The notes: generated by a model from the letters alone, not told the origin. Numbered from the stretch's first letter, positions 5,019 to 12,779 are shown. The stretch: 18,389 nucleotides of DNA from JACPLA01 sp035291905 (GCA_035291905.1 DATDRF010000169.1:1-18389), one strand, 5' to 3'. Made by a program: numbers and translations.

Positions 5019-7160
5019 TCAACCGATCGCCGCCCGCTTGATCCTCTCCTCCGTCATGGGCAGGCGGAACATTCTTACTCCGATTGCATCATAGACTGCA
5101 TTGGCAATAACGGCACCCATGACGATGATAGCGGGCTCTCCTCCACCCTGAGGATCAGATTCCTGATTGTCGATAATGTGAGTCTCAATGGCAGGAAGCC
5201 ATGAGAAGCGGGGCAGCTGATACGTGTCGAAGTTCGAATCGAGAATCTCTCCTCCTCTGAATCTCAATCCTTCCGTGAGGGCATACCCCAGGCCCATCAT
5301 GATGCATCCTTCCATTTGCAGCTTCGCTCCCTCGGGATTCACGACCAGACCCATGTCCTGAGCACAGACCACGCGCTTCACTTTTACCTTCCCTGTGCGC
5401 TTGTCAGCCTCCACCTCAGCACACGTCGCAACCCACGTACCCGCATCGATTCCGCACGCGACTCCCCATCCCCGCCCGCTTGGTCCCTTGCCGGCCTTCC
5501 AGCCAAATTTCTCTGCCGCAGTCTTCAACACCCGCCGCATCTTCTCATCTTTCATGTTCCTCAAACGGAATTCAACCGGATCGACTCCCACTTTCGATGC
5601 CAAGATATCGATCTGAGACTCCCGCGCGAATGTATTCGTGTTGTTTGACGGCGCGCGCCAGGCACCAGTGGCAAAAGGATGAGTCCCCGCACCTCCGGTC
5701 CAACCGCGTCCGTGCGCTACCGTCTGGTGATTGGGAATGTCGTAGAAATGCTCTGAACCGCGTTGGCCGGCGAAATAGACATGGTAATCCCACAGGCTTA
5801 TTGTTCCTTTATCTGTAATTCCCGACCTGATCTTCACCACGGCAGCAGGACGAAACGTATCAAAGAAGAATTCCTCTTTCCTTGTCCACGCCACCTGAAC
5901 CGGCTTCCCGCTCATCTTTGCCAGCTTTGCCGCCTCGACAACCTGCCTGTTCGCGGACTTGCCGCCAAAACCGCCGCCGACAAACGGAGTGATGACCTGG
6001 ACATTCTCCGACTTGAAGCCGAGCTCGGCGGCAACCTCATCCTTTGCCCTGAAGGGCGTTTGAGTAGAAGCCCAAACGGTCGCCCGGTCTCCGTCGATCC
6101 TCACAACGGCCGTATGGGGCTCCATGGGGGCATGGGCTACATAGTCGTTCAGGTAACTGTGCTCAAACACAGCCGCTGAACTCCTTTCACCATCTTCCAG
6201 GTTTCCTCCGCTCTGCGACGCCTGGCCGGGGGCTGCCACTTTCAGAAGATGGTCAAAGATCGTCTCTTCGTTCAGGTCCGACTTCGGCGCATCGAAAACC
6301 GCTTTCACTTTCGAGAGGGATGATTCGGCCACGTCAGGATACTCGTGCAGGATTGCGATGAAATCGCCGTCCCGAACGATCTTCACACCATCGACTTTTT
6401 CCGCCTCTGACACGTCTGCGCTTATAAGCTTTGCATCATGAGCCGGCGGGCGAAGAATCTTGCCGTACAGCATCCCCGGAAGCCGGATATCGCCTGCATA
6501 GCGGGCTGCTCCGGTCACTTTTTCGACAGAGTCTCTCCGTTTGACGGATTTCCCCATAATTCTGAACTCAGACGGCTTCTTGACAGGTGCCTTTCCGCTC
6601 GCCTTCCGCTCGATCTTCTTCCCTTTGACAAGCTCCGCATAGGAGACCTTTGTGCGGTTGTTCGACCTGTCGAAAACGACGCCGTTTTCTGTGCCAAGGT
6701 TTGCGACGGGAATTTTGAGCCGCTCCGAGGCCATCTCCATGAGGACCATTCGGGCTTCAGCCCCAGCCGCCCTCAATGAGGGCCCAAATGCCCTGGTCGA
6801 CAGCGAGCCGAAGGTTCCCATATCCCACGGGCAGACGTTGGTATCGCCCATGACCATTTCCACCGACTCCAGCGAGACATCCAGCTCATCCGCCAGCATC
6901 ATGCCGAGGGAGGTCACGACTCCCTGGCCCATTTCAATCTTCCCCGTTAAGCAGGAGACACGGCCGTTCTCTCCTATGCGGAGGAACGCATTAAAGTCGC
7001 TCGGGAGTCTCCCCTGGCGTTCCTGGAATTCCCATTCGAGATCGCCGATGGTGAAGAGAATGAAGAGTCCGCCTCCGGCACGCTTGAGAAACTCGCGCCG
7101 ATCGAAGGAAGAATCGGGAGAATTGAGGAGGTCGTAGTCGAAAGGTTGTTGGGAAGACAT
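5019..7160 (-). CDS. iorB: Molybdenum hydroxylase large subunit, Tat-exported (isoquinoline 1-oxidoreductase beta / xanthine dehydrogenase family)
   Basis: The protein is 713 aa. A twin-arginine motif DRREFLKRAGGG (Arg21, Arg22) is followed by a short hydrophobic stretch, so folded, cofactor-loaded export is expected. The domain order is that of IorB: an N-terminal molybdopterin-binding part (GKIEMGQGVVTSLGMMLADEL), then the a/b hammerhead domain (KVTGAARYAGDIRLPGML, about residue 215), then the main molybdopterin-binding region with GGGFGGK (about 396-402), GAWRAPSNN, and the catalytic glutamate in GGGEPAIIVMGA (Glu675). The family hydroxylates aldehydes or N-heterocycles using water as the oxygen source, with molybdopterin-cytosine-dinucleotide. 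The substrate is unknown. Its partner 2Fe-2S subunit is just upstream at 7302-7760. No FAD subunit, cytochrome c or XdhC-type maturation gene is in the window; two-subunit IorAB enzymes lack the FAD subunit and usually pass electrons to a periplasmic cytochrome. AAAGGTCC lies before the ATG at 7160. Confidence 0.93.
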   Translation of the reverse strand: MSSQQPFDYDLLNSPDSSFDRREFLKRAGGGLFILFTIGDLEWEFQERQGRLPSDFNAFLRIGENGRVSCLTGKIEMGQGVVTSLGMMLADELDVSLESVEMVMGDTNVCPWDMGTFGSLSTRAFGPSLRAAGAEARMVLMEMASERLKIPVANLGTENGVVFDRSNNRTKVSYAELVKGKKIERKASGKAPVKKPSEFRIMGKSVKRRDSVEKVTGAARYAGDIRLPGMLYGKILRPPAHDAKLISADVSEAEKVDGVKIVRDGDFIAILHEYPDVAESSLSKVKAVFDAPKSDLNEETIFDHLLKVAAPGQASQSGGNLEDGERSSAAVFEHSYLNDYVAHAPMEPHTAVVRIDGDRATVWASTQTPFRAKDEVAAELGFKSENVQVITPFVGGGFGGKSANRQVVEAAKLAKMSGKPVQVAWTRKEEFFFDTFRPAAVVKIRSGITDKGTISLWDYHVYFAGQRGSEHFYDIPNHQTVAHGRGWTGGAGTHPFATGAWRAPSNNTNTFARESQIDILASKVGVDPVEFRLRNMKDEKMRRVLKTAAEKFGWKAGKGPSGRGWGVACGIDAGTWVATCAEVEADKRTGKVKVKRVVCAQDMGLVVNPEGAKLQMEGCIMMGLGYALTEGLRFRGGEILDSNFDTYQLPRFSWLPAIETHIIDNQESDPQGGGEPAIIVMGAVIANAVYDAIGVRMFRLPMTEERIKRAAIG

Positions 7161-7180
7161 AAGAAGGACCTTTGAAAAAG

Positions 7181-7271
7181 GAAGAATAAGGAGCTAGAAG
7201 CCAGAATCTAGGAGATAGAATTCAGAATACAGAAATCAGAAGAACCTTTTTTCATTTTTACTTTTTCAGCC
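7181..7271. repeat. Degenerate 7-nt tandem repeat block B, inside the hydroxylase operon
   Basis: Thirteen in-phase heptads run from 7181 (GAAGAAT) to 7271. The first nine follow the pattern yAGAANN (for example CAGAATA, CAGAAAT); then the block switches, still in phase, to T-rich units (TTCATTT, TTACTTT). By hand count adjacent units agree at 46 of 84 positions. Together with the twin hairpins at 7266-7295 it fills most of the 141-nt space between the two subunit genes of one enzyme. Confidence 0.8.
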
Positions 7272-7295
7272 GAAGGCTGATGCGCCTTTGGCGCA
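7266..7295. repeat. Two abutting 6-bp hairpins with 3-nt loops
   Basis: TCAGCC-GAA-GGCTGA (7266-7280) is followed with no gap by TGCGCC-TTT-GGCGCA (7281-7295). Both have perfect 6-bp stems and 3-nt loops. In the direction of transcription (minus) they are followed by A-rich, not T-rich, sequence, so this is not a standard terminator. They could protect or process the iorA-iorB message, or be a mobile palindromic element. Confidence 0.75.
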
Positions 7296-7301
7296 CATTT
7301 T

Positions 7302-7760
7302 TCACTTCACGAGCTCCTCCATAGCCTCCATAATCCTCTTATGCGCTGCGCACCGGCACAGGTTATCATCCAGGGCCTGAATGACCTCTTCACGTGATGC
7401 TTTCGGCTTCTTCTTGAGGAACGCTGCGGTCGTTATGATCATCCCCGGCGTGCAGTACCCGCATTGCAGGGCATCATGATCGACAAATGCCTGCTGGATC
7501 CTGTGCAGCTTTCCGTTGCGGGCAAGCCCTTCGATCGTCGTCACCTCCCTGTTACGCACATCGCTCACCGGAATCTGACATGACCGCACCGTCTCTCCGT
7601 CGATCAGAACCGTACACGCCCCGCAGTAGTTCTCGCCGCAGCCGTATTTCGTCCCGGTCAATTCCAGGTCGGTTCGCAGGACCCAGAGGAGTTTCCGACT
7701 GCCGTCAACGGTGACCGTTGCGGGCTTGCCGTTGAGCTTAAAGGAAATCGTCTCATTCAT
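7302..7760 (-). CDS. iorA: 2Fe-2S subunit of the molybdenum hydroxylase (IorA / CoxS type)
   Basis: The protein is 152 aa, the usual size. It has the plant-ferredoxin-type cluster cysteines Cys41, Cys46, Cys49 and Cys61 (GCGENYCGACTV, then SC) and the second, helical 2Fe-2S domain cysteines Cys100, Cys103, Cys135 and Cys137 (QCGYCTPGM, then NLCRC). It passes electrons from the molybdenum centre of the large subunit to an external acceptor. It has no export signal of its own, so it would be carried out bound to the Tat-tagged large subunit (inference from the family). The start at 7760 follows CAGGAGAACGAT. It is 35 nt downstream of the ACT-domain gene, in the same operon. The gap to the large-subunit gene (141 nt of repeats) is unusual, as these genes are normally close or overlapping. 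Confidence 0.95.
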   Translation of the reverse strand: MNETISFKLNGKPATVTVDGSRKLLWVLRTDLELTGTKYGCGENYCGACTVLIDGETVRSCQIPVSDVRNREVTTIEGLARNGKLHRIQQAFVDHDALQCGYCTPGMIITTAAFLKKKPKASREEVIQALDDNLCRCAAHKRIMEAMEELVK

Positions 7761-7795
7761 ATCGTTCTCCTGAAGCAGATTTTTCCAACACGCTG

Positions 7796-8176
7796 CTATT
7801 GTTCCAGAACCTCGACGGCGCGCTCGGAATCTTTGACATCCAGAATGACCGACGCGCTCCTTTGCCCTTTCCCAACCGTTGCATAGCAGTAGTCGATATT
7901 GATCCCGGCAGCACCGAGCTTCGTGGCCACTTGCGCAAACGCTCCGGGCTTGTGGTCAAGGTCGATCCTGAGGACCTGCCGCCGCTCCACCTGGTATTTG
8001 TGCTTCGAAAGAAGCTTGAAGGCTCGGTCGGTATCGGACAGCGAGATCTTCGCAATATCCTGGAAAAGGCCGATTGCTTCGATATTGATTTTTCCCCTGG
8101 TCAAATGGGTCAGCAACTCTCCCAGGGCACCCGGCCGATCTTCAACGACAACGAACAACTCGGTAATCCGTTCCAT
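7796..8176 (-). CDS. Tandem ACT-domain protein
   Basis: The protein is 126 aa and consists of two ACT domains and little else: ELFVVVEDRPGALGELLTHL (about 6-25) and VLRIDLDHKPGAFAQVATKL (about 68-87). Each shows the ACT signature of a strand, a D-x-PGA turn and a helix; the second also has GINIDYCYA. ACT domains bind small ligands, usually amino acids, and stand-alone tandem ACT proteins are thought to be regulators or sensors. It has a strong ribosome binding site (GAGGAGGACGT before the ATG at 8176) and is the first gene after a candidate promoter, 35 nt upstream of the 2Fe-2S subunit. A ligand or partner link to the hydroxylase is possible but unproven. Confidence 0.88.
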   Translation of the reverse strand: MERITELFVVVEDRPGALGELLTHLTRGKINIEAIGLFQDIAKISLSDTDRAFKLLSKHKYQVERRQVLRIDLDHKPGAFAQVATKLGAAGINIDYCYATVGKGQRSASVILDVKDSERAVEVLEQ

Positions 8177-8204
8177 ACGTCCTCCTCACAATTCGTGGTC
8201 AACA

Positions 8205-8235
8205 GGAATGTAAGAAAGGAGATGCTGAAAGCAAA
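8205..8235 (-). promoter_or_regulatory. Candidate promoter of the ACT-iorA-iorB operon
   Basis: On the minus strand TTTG (8235-8232), 19 nt, then TACATTCC (8212-8205), a partial match to TAnnTTTG. The expected transcript start is about 20 nt before the ACT-protein ATG. If real, the GNAT gene upstream need not be in the same operon. Confidence 0.4.
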
Positions 8236-8246
8236 TGGGTGTGGAA

Positions 8247-8723
8247 TCAGGAGGGGCGTTTCAGCACCGGCAGGCCCGTCTCGCGGGCGACGGCATCGGC
8301 CAGACTCCCCCCTTCCGGGCTGAATTCCCAAAAGAACAGTGACCGGATCGGATGACTTTTCTGGATCTCCCTGATGGCATCGGACGCGACTCGTTTAGCG
8401 ATTCCCTTTCCGCGGAATTCAGGCAGCACAAGTGCTGAGCAGAGATAAACAGCGTCGTATTTCGCCCCCTGGGGCGTCAGATTCAGGAGTTCCTGCTCGT
8501 TGATCCCCTTTGTCAGAAAACCCTCCATCAGATCTTCCGTGGTGGGGATGAGGAGTATCCATGCGACAGGGCCGTCACCTTCGATCTGCTGGGACAACGT
8601 GGCGGGATGAAGCCGTTGCAGCTTTTCTCGGTCCTCCTCGGTTACCGAGAGCTGTGACGAATCGCTCTTTGTGGCAAAGAACTCGTCGGCGAGCCGGATC
8701 ATTCGTTCGAGGTTTGTCGGCAT
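8247..8723 (-). CDS. GNAT-type N-acetyltransferase
   Basis: The protein is 158 aa. The acetyl-CoA-binding motif A is readable as VYLCSALVLPEFRGKGIAKRVASDAI (given in parts: the strand VYLCSALVL, then PEFRGKGIAKR with the R-G-K-G-I-A pyrophosphate loop), at about residues 91-115. The preceding WILLIPTTEDLMEGFL strand region fits the GNAT beta sheet. Substrate unknown; it may act on a small molecule or a protein. The start at 8723 has no clear Shine-Dalgarno sequence. It follows the terminator of the secreted protein gene by 26 nt, with only 73 nt between the two coding regions, and ends 70 nt before the ACT-protein gene. GNAT is likely, with weak sequence support outside motif A. Confidence 0.75.
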   Translation of the reverse strand: MPTNLERMIRLADEFFATKSDSSQLSVTEEDREKLQRLHPATLSQQIEGDGPVAWILLIPTTEDLMEGFLTKGINEQELLNLTPQGAKYDAVYLCSALVLPEFRGKGIAKRVASDAIREIQKSHPIRSLFFWEFSPEGGSLADAVARETGLPVLKRPS

Positions 8724-8749
8724 GGTTCAACAAGATACCCACTTAAAAC

Positions 8750-8782
8750 AAAAAAAGGCGCACCCTCGTGGGATGCGCCTTT
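8750..8782 (-). terminator. Intrinsic terminator of the downstream CARDB/T9SS gene
   Basis: The minus-strand transcript has AAAGGCGCA (8782-8774), a loop with CCC/GGG potential, TGCGCCTTT (8762-8754), then a run of T to about 8750. It is 14 nt after the stop at 8797. Confidence 0.9.
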
Positions 8783-8796
8783 CCGGCTCTCTTCTG

Positions 8797-10479
8797 CTAC
8801 TTCATCAACATCATTTTCATGACGTACGAGTTCCCTCCCGAATAGAGCCGCGCGTAATACATTCCGCTTGCAACGTTGGAAGCCTGAAATGTATAGCGAT
8901 AGACTCTTCCCTTTTCTGCGTGACCCCGGAACAACTCGGCAACCTCTCTTCCAAGCATGTCATAGATCATCAGCACTGTCGGACCTGATTTCTCGACCGT
9001 AAACTGTACGGTCGTCGCGGGATTGAACGGATTGGGATAGTTCTGCATCAGCTCGTTCACGAGCGGCACGTTCGCCGCAATCGTTGGCAGACTCCCCGTT
9101 GCATGCGAGGGGAGGACAGTGGGATCCGTTGTGCCGTTGGCGGCATTTTCGGAATAGTCGTAGCTCAGAGAGTCCCACAGTACATAATCGCATCCCTCGA
9201 TGGGGATAACCTCGTAATAGGCTTCGGCGTGCGGGAGAAACGGCGCAACATCGATACGTCCGGCACCGCCTGCCTGTTTCCCGTCATCCGCGAACAGGAG
9301 CCTGACCTCGAGAAAGCCCTCGAGGTTCATCTGGTTGCTCCGTGTCTCACGACGTTCGACAGTGCCATCCTCGTAACTGACAACATAGACCTCGTCGCTC
9401 GCATACCGCTCGGTACTCAGAGTAACCTGCTGCGTTGATTTGTTCACCGAGACGCTGACAGACTGCCAACTGCCGTCCGCGTCAGTTAACATGTGATAGT
9501 AGTCATCGAACTCGGCGGTGGAACGGACCGGCGTCAGTCCGTACACACTGAACGTTGAAAGCGTCCCATTTGCGGAGACCGATTCCCACTTGATGCTGTC
9601 GATCGGCGACTGCGTCTGAGAGATGAAATCGGTGTAGAACGTCCATGAGCCGTTGCCGCCGGTCGTAACTTCTGAAGAGCCTACGCCGCAGTACGTATAG
9701 CCCATGCTTCGCCTGTAATTCTTGGTGAGGGAGTAGCTCAATTGATAGAAGAGCGAATAAACCGAGTTGACGATCTCGATCGAGAAGGAATGCTCGTTGT
9801 TGCCCGACTCGTATTCGGCAGGATCTGCGTCGCTGACCCTGACGGTCAGGTTGTGTGTCCCCGCCTCAGCAAAGGATACACCCTGGAAAACCACCGACAC
9901 CTCTCCGCCTGCCTCGATCTGAACATCCGTCACATCCGAAAGGAGTGTTTCACCTTCCCAGAGGCTTACCGCGGCAGATGCACCGGCCTGCAGGTTCTTC
10001 TCTTGCACGAGGGCGACGATATTGAACGAAGCGTTGGGAGTCGATTGAGCCGGGGAGTTCACCTGCGCGACGATGAGATCGGGTCGAAGGAGGACATTGG
10101 TCGATCCTCCGGCTGCCTCTTTGTTTTTTCCGCTCCCTATATGCGCCAGCACACTTACAGGCATCATGGGCAAGAGCCCTGTCACGCTGACACACACCTC
10201 CCCGTCCGCAAGAAGTACGTCGGACGCGTTCTGCATGAAGACCACGTCTCCGGCATCGTTCAGGACTTTGATCTGGAGCTTTTCGATCTGATTTGGGACG
10301 GGATGATTCGCCGGATCCGACGTCTGCACAAGGACACAGACTTCGGTTGAAGATGGTCCCAGGAGTGCGGTGGCGGAGAGTGAGTAGAATTCCGTTTTCC
10401 CCTTCTTCCCCTGCGCCAGGAGAGACCCGGTCAGAACGATAAGGAGAAGTGCAGCAAGGCGTATCATTGAACCCTTCAT
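8797..10479 (-). CDS. Secreted CARDB-domain protein with type IX secretion C-terminal tail (paralog 2)
   Basis: The protein is 560 aa from the ATG at 10479, which follows GAGGGAGGTACT; the longer frame to 10545 has no such site. It starts with a signal peptide (MKGSMIRLAALLLIVLTG, then SLLAQ). Residues about 130-235 form a CARDB-like beta domain (LRPDLIVAQVNSPAQSTPNA, then LLSDVTDVQIEAGGE and GNNEHSFSIE). The end is a T9SS sorting domain: MQNYPNPFNPATTVQFTV, MIYDMLGREVAEL, GMYYARLYSGG and a basic finish VMKMMLMK. Such proteins cross the outer membrane through the type IX system and stay on the surface or are released. Two cysteines (in TYCGVG and EGCDY) may form a disulfide. It is a paralog of the adjacent upstream gene, with conserved words such as SPIDSIKWE, SNQMNLEGFLEVRLLFADDG and TDPTVLPS. 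Ligand unknown. Confidence 0.9.
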   Translation of the reverse strand: MKGSMIRLAALLLIVLTGSLLAQGKKGKTEFYSLSATALLGPSSTEVCVLVQTSDPANHPVPNQIEKLQIKVLNDAGDVVFMQNASDVLLADGEVCVSVTGLLPMMPVSVLAHIGSGKNKEAAGGSTNVLLRPDLIVAQVNSPAQSTPNASFNIVALVQEKNLQAGASAAVSLWEGETLLSDVTDVQIEAGGEVSVVFQGVSFAEAGTHNLTVRVSDADPAEYESGNNEHSFSIEIVNSVYSLFYQLSYSLTKNYRRSMGYTYCGVGSSEVTTGGNGSWTFYTDFISQTQSPIDSIKWESVSANGTLSTFSVYGLTPVRSTAEFDDYYHMLTDADGSWQSVSVSVNKSTQQVTLSTERYASDEVYVVSYEDGTVERRETRSNQMNLEGFLEVRLLFADDGKQAGGAGRIDVAPFLPHAEAYYEVIPIEGCDYVLWDSLSYDYSENAANGTTDPTVLPSHATGSLPTIAANVPLVNELMQNYPNPFNPATTVQFTVEKSGPTVLMIYDMLGREVAELFRGHAEKGRVYRYTFQASNVASGMYYARLYSGGNSYVMKMMLMK

Positions 10480-10733
10480 AGTACCTCCCTCGATTGTTCT
10501 TTCAGAAGAGCCACATTCCGCCGACTTGTGACGCCGCTCACTCATCTCGGATGTGAGAAATATTTACTCGCACGAAGCTGTAGAAACTACAGAGGGTCCT
10601 CCCAACCTGGTCACCCCTTTCGGCATTTTCAGGAAAACCATGCGAAGAGGAGCAACAGAAGAGCTTATGCAACAAAACCCATGCCGCCCGTGGTTTTCGA
10701 ACTTGTATGTCGGCGACACGGGGAAAAAAACAC
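10480..10733 (-). other. 254-nt space and leader before the second CARDB gene
   Basis: No gene is visible. On the minus strand it holds a TTTTC-CT-GAAAA hairpin, a CC-GAAA-GG mini-hairpin, GGG-AGGA-CCC potential, and a perfect CTGTAG-TTT-CTACAG hairpin (10592-10578), in that order. The clustering suggests a folded leader RNA, but it matches no riboswitch class I could recognise. No convincing promoter was found. Confidence 0.3.
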
Positions 10734-10759
10734 AAAAAAGGGGCATCCTTGCGAGATGC
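10734..10759 (-). terminator. Intrinsic terminator of the first CARDB/T9SS gene
   Basis: On the minus strand GCATC (10759-10755), a 7-nt loop, GATGC (10747-10743), CCC, then six T (10739-10734). It is 9 nt after the stop codon at 10769, so the two paralogs are probably separate transcripts. Confidence 0.85.
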
Positions 10760-10768
10760 AACTTTCTG

Positions 10769-12529
10769 TTATTTCATCAGGAGCATCTTCTTTACGTACT
10801 GCTTTCCGCCCGCCTCGAGTTTTGCATAGTACATACCGCTTGCAAGATTCGCAGCCTGGAATGTGAAGTTGTATGTTCTTCCTTCCGCTGCCTCGCCCTG
10901 GAAAAGCTCAGCCACCTCTTTCCCGAGCATGTCGTACACCTTCAGAACGGCCGGGCCTGATTGCTCGATTGTGAACTGGATGTTTGTCGACGGATTGAAC
11001 GGATTGGGATAATTCTGGACCAGATCCGTGTTGAGTGGCAGGGTCTCCGAGGCCAGCAGGGGAAGCTTGCTCTTCACATTGCCGGACGGCAGGATCGTCG
11101 GATCCGTCGCGCCGGATGCGGAGTTTTGAGAATACTCATAGCTCACCGAACCAGAATCGATAGAGGCGCACACACCATCATCAAACGAATTGTCCCAGCT
11201 GAAAGCAGTCGTCTCGAACGGAGCAACCTCGACGTTTCCCGATCCGCCCCATTGCAGACCATCATCTGCAAACAGGAGCCTTACTTCAAGGAAGTCCTGC
11301 AGGTCCATTTGATTGCTGTTCTGCTCGAAGTACGTCGTGGTGCCGCCCGCGTAATTGTAAACGTAGAAATAGTCCCCGGCTATTTTGACAACGTCGAGAT
11401 ATGAATACCCGTACTCCTTGTACACCATCAAACTCACTGTGTAGGTACTGCTGTCCGCATCCTCGATAAACATCGTGTAAGTGTCGGCGTACAAATCCGA
11501 GTTGTCCGGTTCCCAGCCCTCAATAAGGACATGGGACAAAGGGCCGGTCCCTGACAATGCCTCCCACTTGATGCTGTCAATAGGGGCCTGAGGCGTCCAT
11601 GGGATATTGGCTGTGTACTGCCACGACCCAAACTCCCCCTGTTGCGTATAACTCTCCACGCCATAACAAGAACCAATAGTGTAACTGCTGGAGTAGCTCC
11701 TGAACAAACCGTAAGACAAGTCGTATGTCACCGGCTGTACGGAATTCACATTGACTGAAAAAGGATAATCATTGTTCCCTGTGTCATATTCACCCGGAAC
11801 AGCATTGCTGATTTTTATCGCGAGATTGTGAGTCCCAAGGTCGGCAAAACTGATCCCTAGGAACATCACCGATACCTGGCCGCCCGCCACCACGACAACA
11901 TCAGCCACCGTCGCAAGTAATGTCTCGCCTTCGTACAGGCTCACATCTGCCGAGGCTCCGGTCTGCAATTTCTTTTCCTCGATGAGCGCTGTAATGTTGA
12001 ACATGGCGTTCGGCGCTACCGCTGCAGGTGCCTGAACCTGCAATACGGCCAAATCGGGCCGAAACAGCACGGTCGCCGCTCCTCTGACAATATCTGTTCT
12101 TTTGTGACGCGCCTCGAGATGACCCTGAACTTCGATCTTCGTAAGCGGGTAGAGGTTTGCCAGACTCACGACAGCCTCACCGTCTGTGATGGGCACGTTG
12201 CGAAGATGCTTGACATACGTTACTTCTCCGTCTTGATTCAGAAACTTGATCTGCAGTTTCTCGAATTCTTCCGGGATCGGGTGTTTGACAGGATCATCAG
12301 TCTCAACGCTGATGTAGACATCGGTTGCAGACTGCCCTCTGAGTGCCGCCACAGTGATATCGTAGAAGTCACCCTTCACCCAGTGGCTTCTCTCCCCCTT
12401 TTTCACCTTGTAAAGCATCCAATGGCGGTCGGCCTTCTTGACGGGCTTTCCCTTTTTTTGGTGCGCAGGCGAGGATCCTGCAAGGATGGCAATTGCAAGA
12501 GCAGCAAAAAATATCGAACGGAACTTCAT
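10769..12529 (-). CDS. Secreted CARDB-domain protein with type IX secretion C-terminal tail (paralog 1)
   Basis: The protein is 586 aa from the ATG at 12529, preceded by GGGAGGAACA. A signal peptide (MKFRSIFFAALAIAILAGSS) is followed by a Lys-rich mature N-terminus (HQKKGKPVKKADRHW) not found in the paralog. The CARDB-like domain spans about 160-270 (LFRPDLAVLQVQAPAAVAPN, then GTHNLAIKISNAVPGEYDTGNND). It ends in a T9SS sorting domain: VQNYPNPFNPSTNIQFTI, KVYDMLGKEVAEL, GMYYAKLEAGGKQYVKKMLLMK (residues about 500-586). The shared middle region includes APIDSIKWEALS and NQMDLQDFLEVRLLFADDG. It is divergent from tonB, with a 275-nt shared upstream region. A weak TTGATA-N18-TAATGA promoter is visible on the minus strand (12706-12677). 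It is likely a cell-surface protein; its binding partner is unknown. Confidence 0.9.
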   Translation of the reverse strand: MKFRSIFFAALAIAILAGSSPAHQKKGKPVKKADRHWMLYKVKKGERSHWVKGDFYDITVAALRGQSATDVYISVETDDPVKHPIPEEFEKLQIKFLNQDGEVTYVKHLRNVPITDGEAVVSLANLYPLTKIEVQGHLEARHKRTDIVRGAATVLFRPDLAVLQVQAPAAVAPNAMFNITALIEEKKLQTGASADVSLYEGETLLATVADVVVVAGGQVSVMFLGISFADLGTHNLAIKISNAVPGEYDTGNNDYPFSVNVNSVQPVTYDLSYGLFRSYSSSYTIGSCYGVESYTQQGEFGSWQYTANIPWTPQAPIDSIKWEALSGTGPLSHVLIEGWEPDNSDLYADTYTMFIEDADSSTYTVSLMVYKEYGYSYLDVVKIAGDYFYVYNYAGGTTTYFEQNSNQMDLQDFLEVRLLFADDGLQWGGSGNVEVAPFETTAFSWDNSFDDGVCASIDSGSVSYEYSQNSASGATDPTILPSGNVKSKLPLLASETLPLNTDLVQNYPNPFNPSTNIQFTIEQSGPAVLKVYDMLGKEVAELFQGEAAEGRTYNFTFQAANLASGMYYAKLEAGGKQYVKKMLLMK

Positions 12530-12762
12530 TGTTCCTCCCAAGAGTAAACTCAGACATGAAGGTACGGAGAACGCCGCTGGTAATCAACCGGAACCTGTGA
12601 CAGGGCTCATACCTGCAAACTCATCCAAATTCCCAATATCGCCGCCTGACTCCCATTCACCTTTCCATCTCTTCCATCATTAATCGTGCAGGAACTACCG
12701 TATCAATACGAAACATAAGACCACCAACCAGCTCCAGACGGAACTCATGGGTCTTGAGAATT

Positions 12763-12779
12763 GTCTCTTATAATGAGAC
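12763..12779 (+). promoter_or_regulatory. Palindromic operator candidate centred on the tonB -10 box
   Basis: GTCTC (12763-12767), 7 nt, GAGAC (12775-12779); the spacer and edge contain a perfect TATAAT at 12769-12774. No good -35 lies 17 nt upstream (CATGGG), so the promoter may depend on an activator. The -10 box is 30 nt from the tonB ATG. A regulator binding the palindrome would directly block or permit initiation. Confidence 0.45.

Noticed and set aside
7266..7295. Rho-independent terminator after iorA
   Set aside because: On the transcribed strand the hairpins are followed by A-rich sequence, and the large-subunit gene of the same enzyme lies downstream.
7799..8323. 174-aa open frame on the plus strand
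   Set aside because: Antisense shadow of the ACT-domain gene, which has a strong ribosome binding site and two clear domains.
8723..8750. Promoter with TATCTTGT before the GNAT gene
   Set aside because: No TTG at the right distance; the upstream sequence is the T-run of the preceding terminator.
10480..10733. c-di-GMP (GEMM) or T-box riboswitch
   Set aside because: A GAAAGGGGTGACC stretch recalls GEMM elements, but the conserved core and partner helices are missing; no T-box GGTGG motif either.
12746..12774. Complete sigma-70 promoter for tonB
   Set aside because: The -10 is perfect, but the hexamer 17 nt upstream (CATGGG) is not a -35, and TTGAGA is only 9 nt away.
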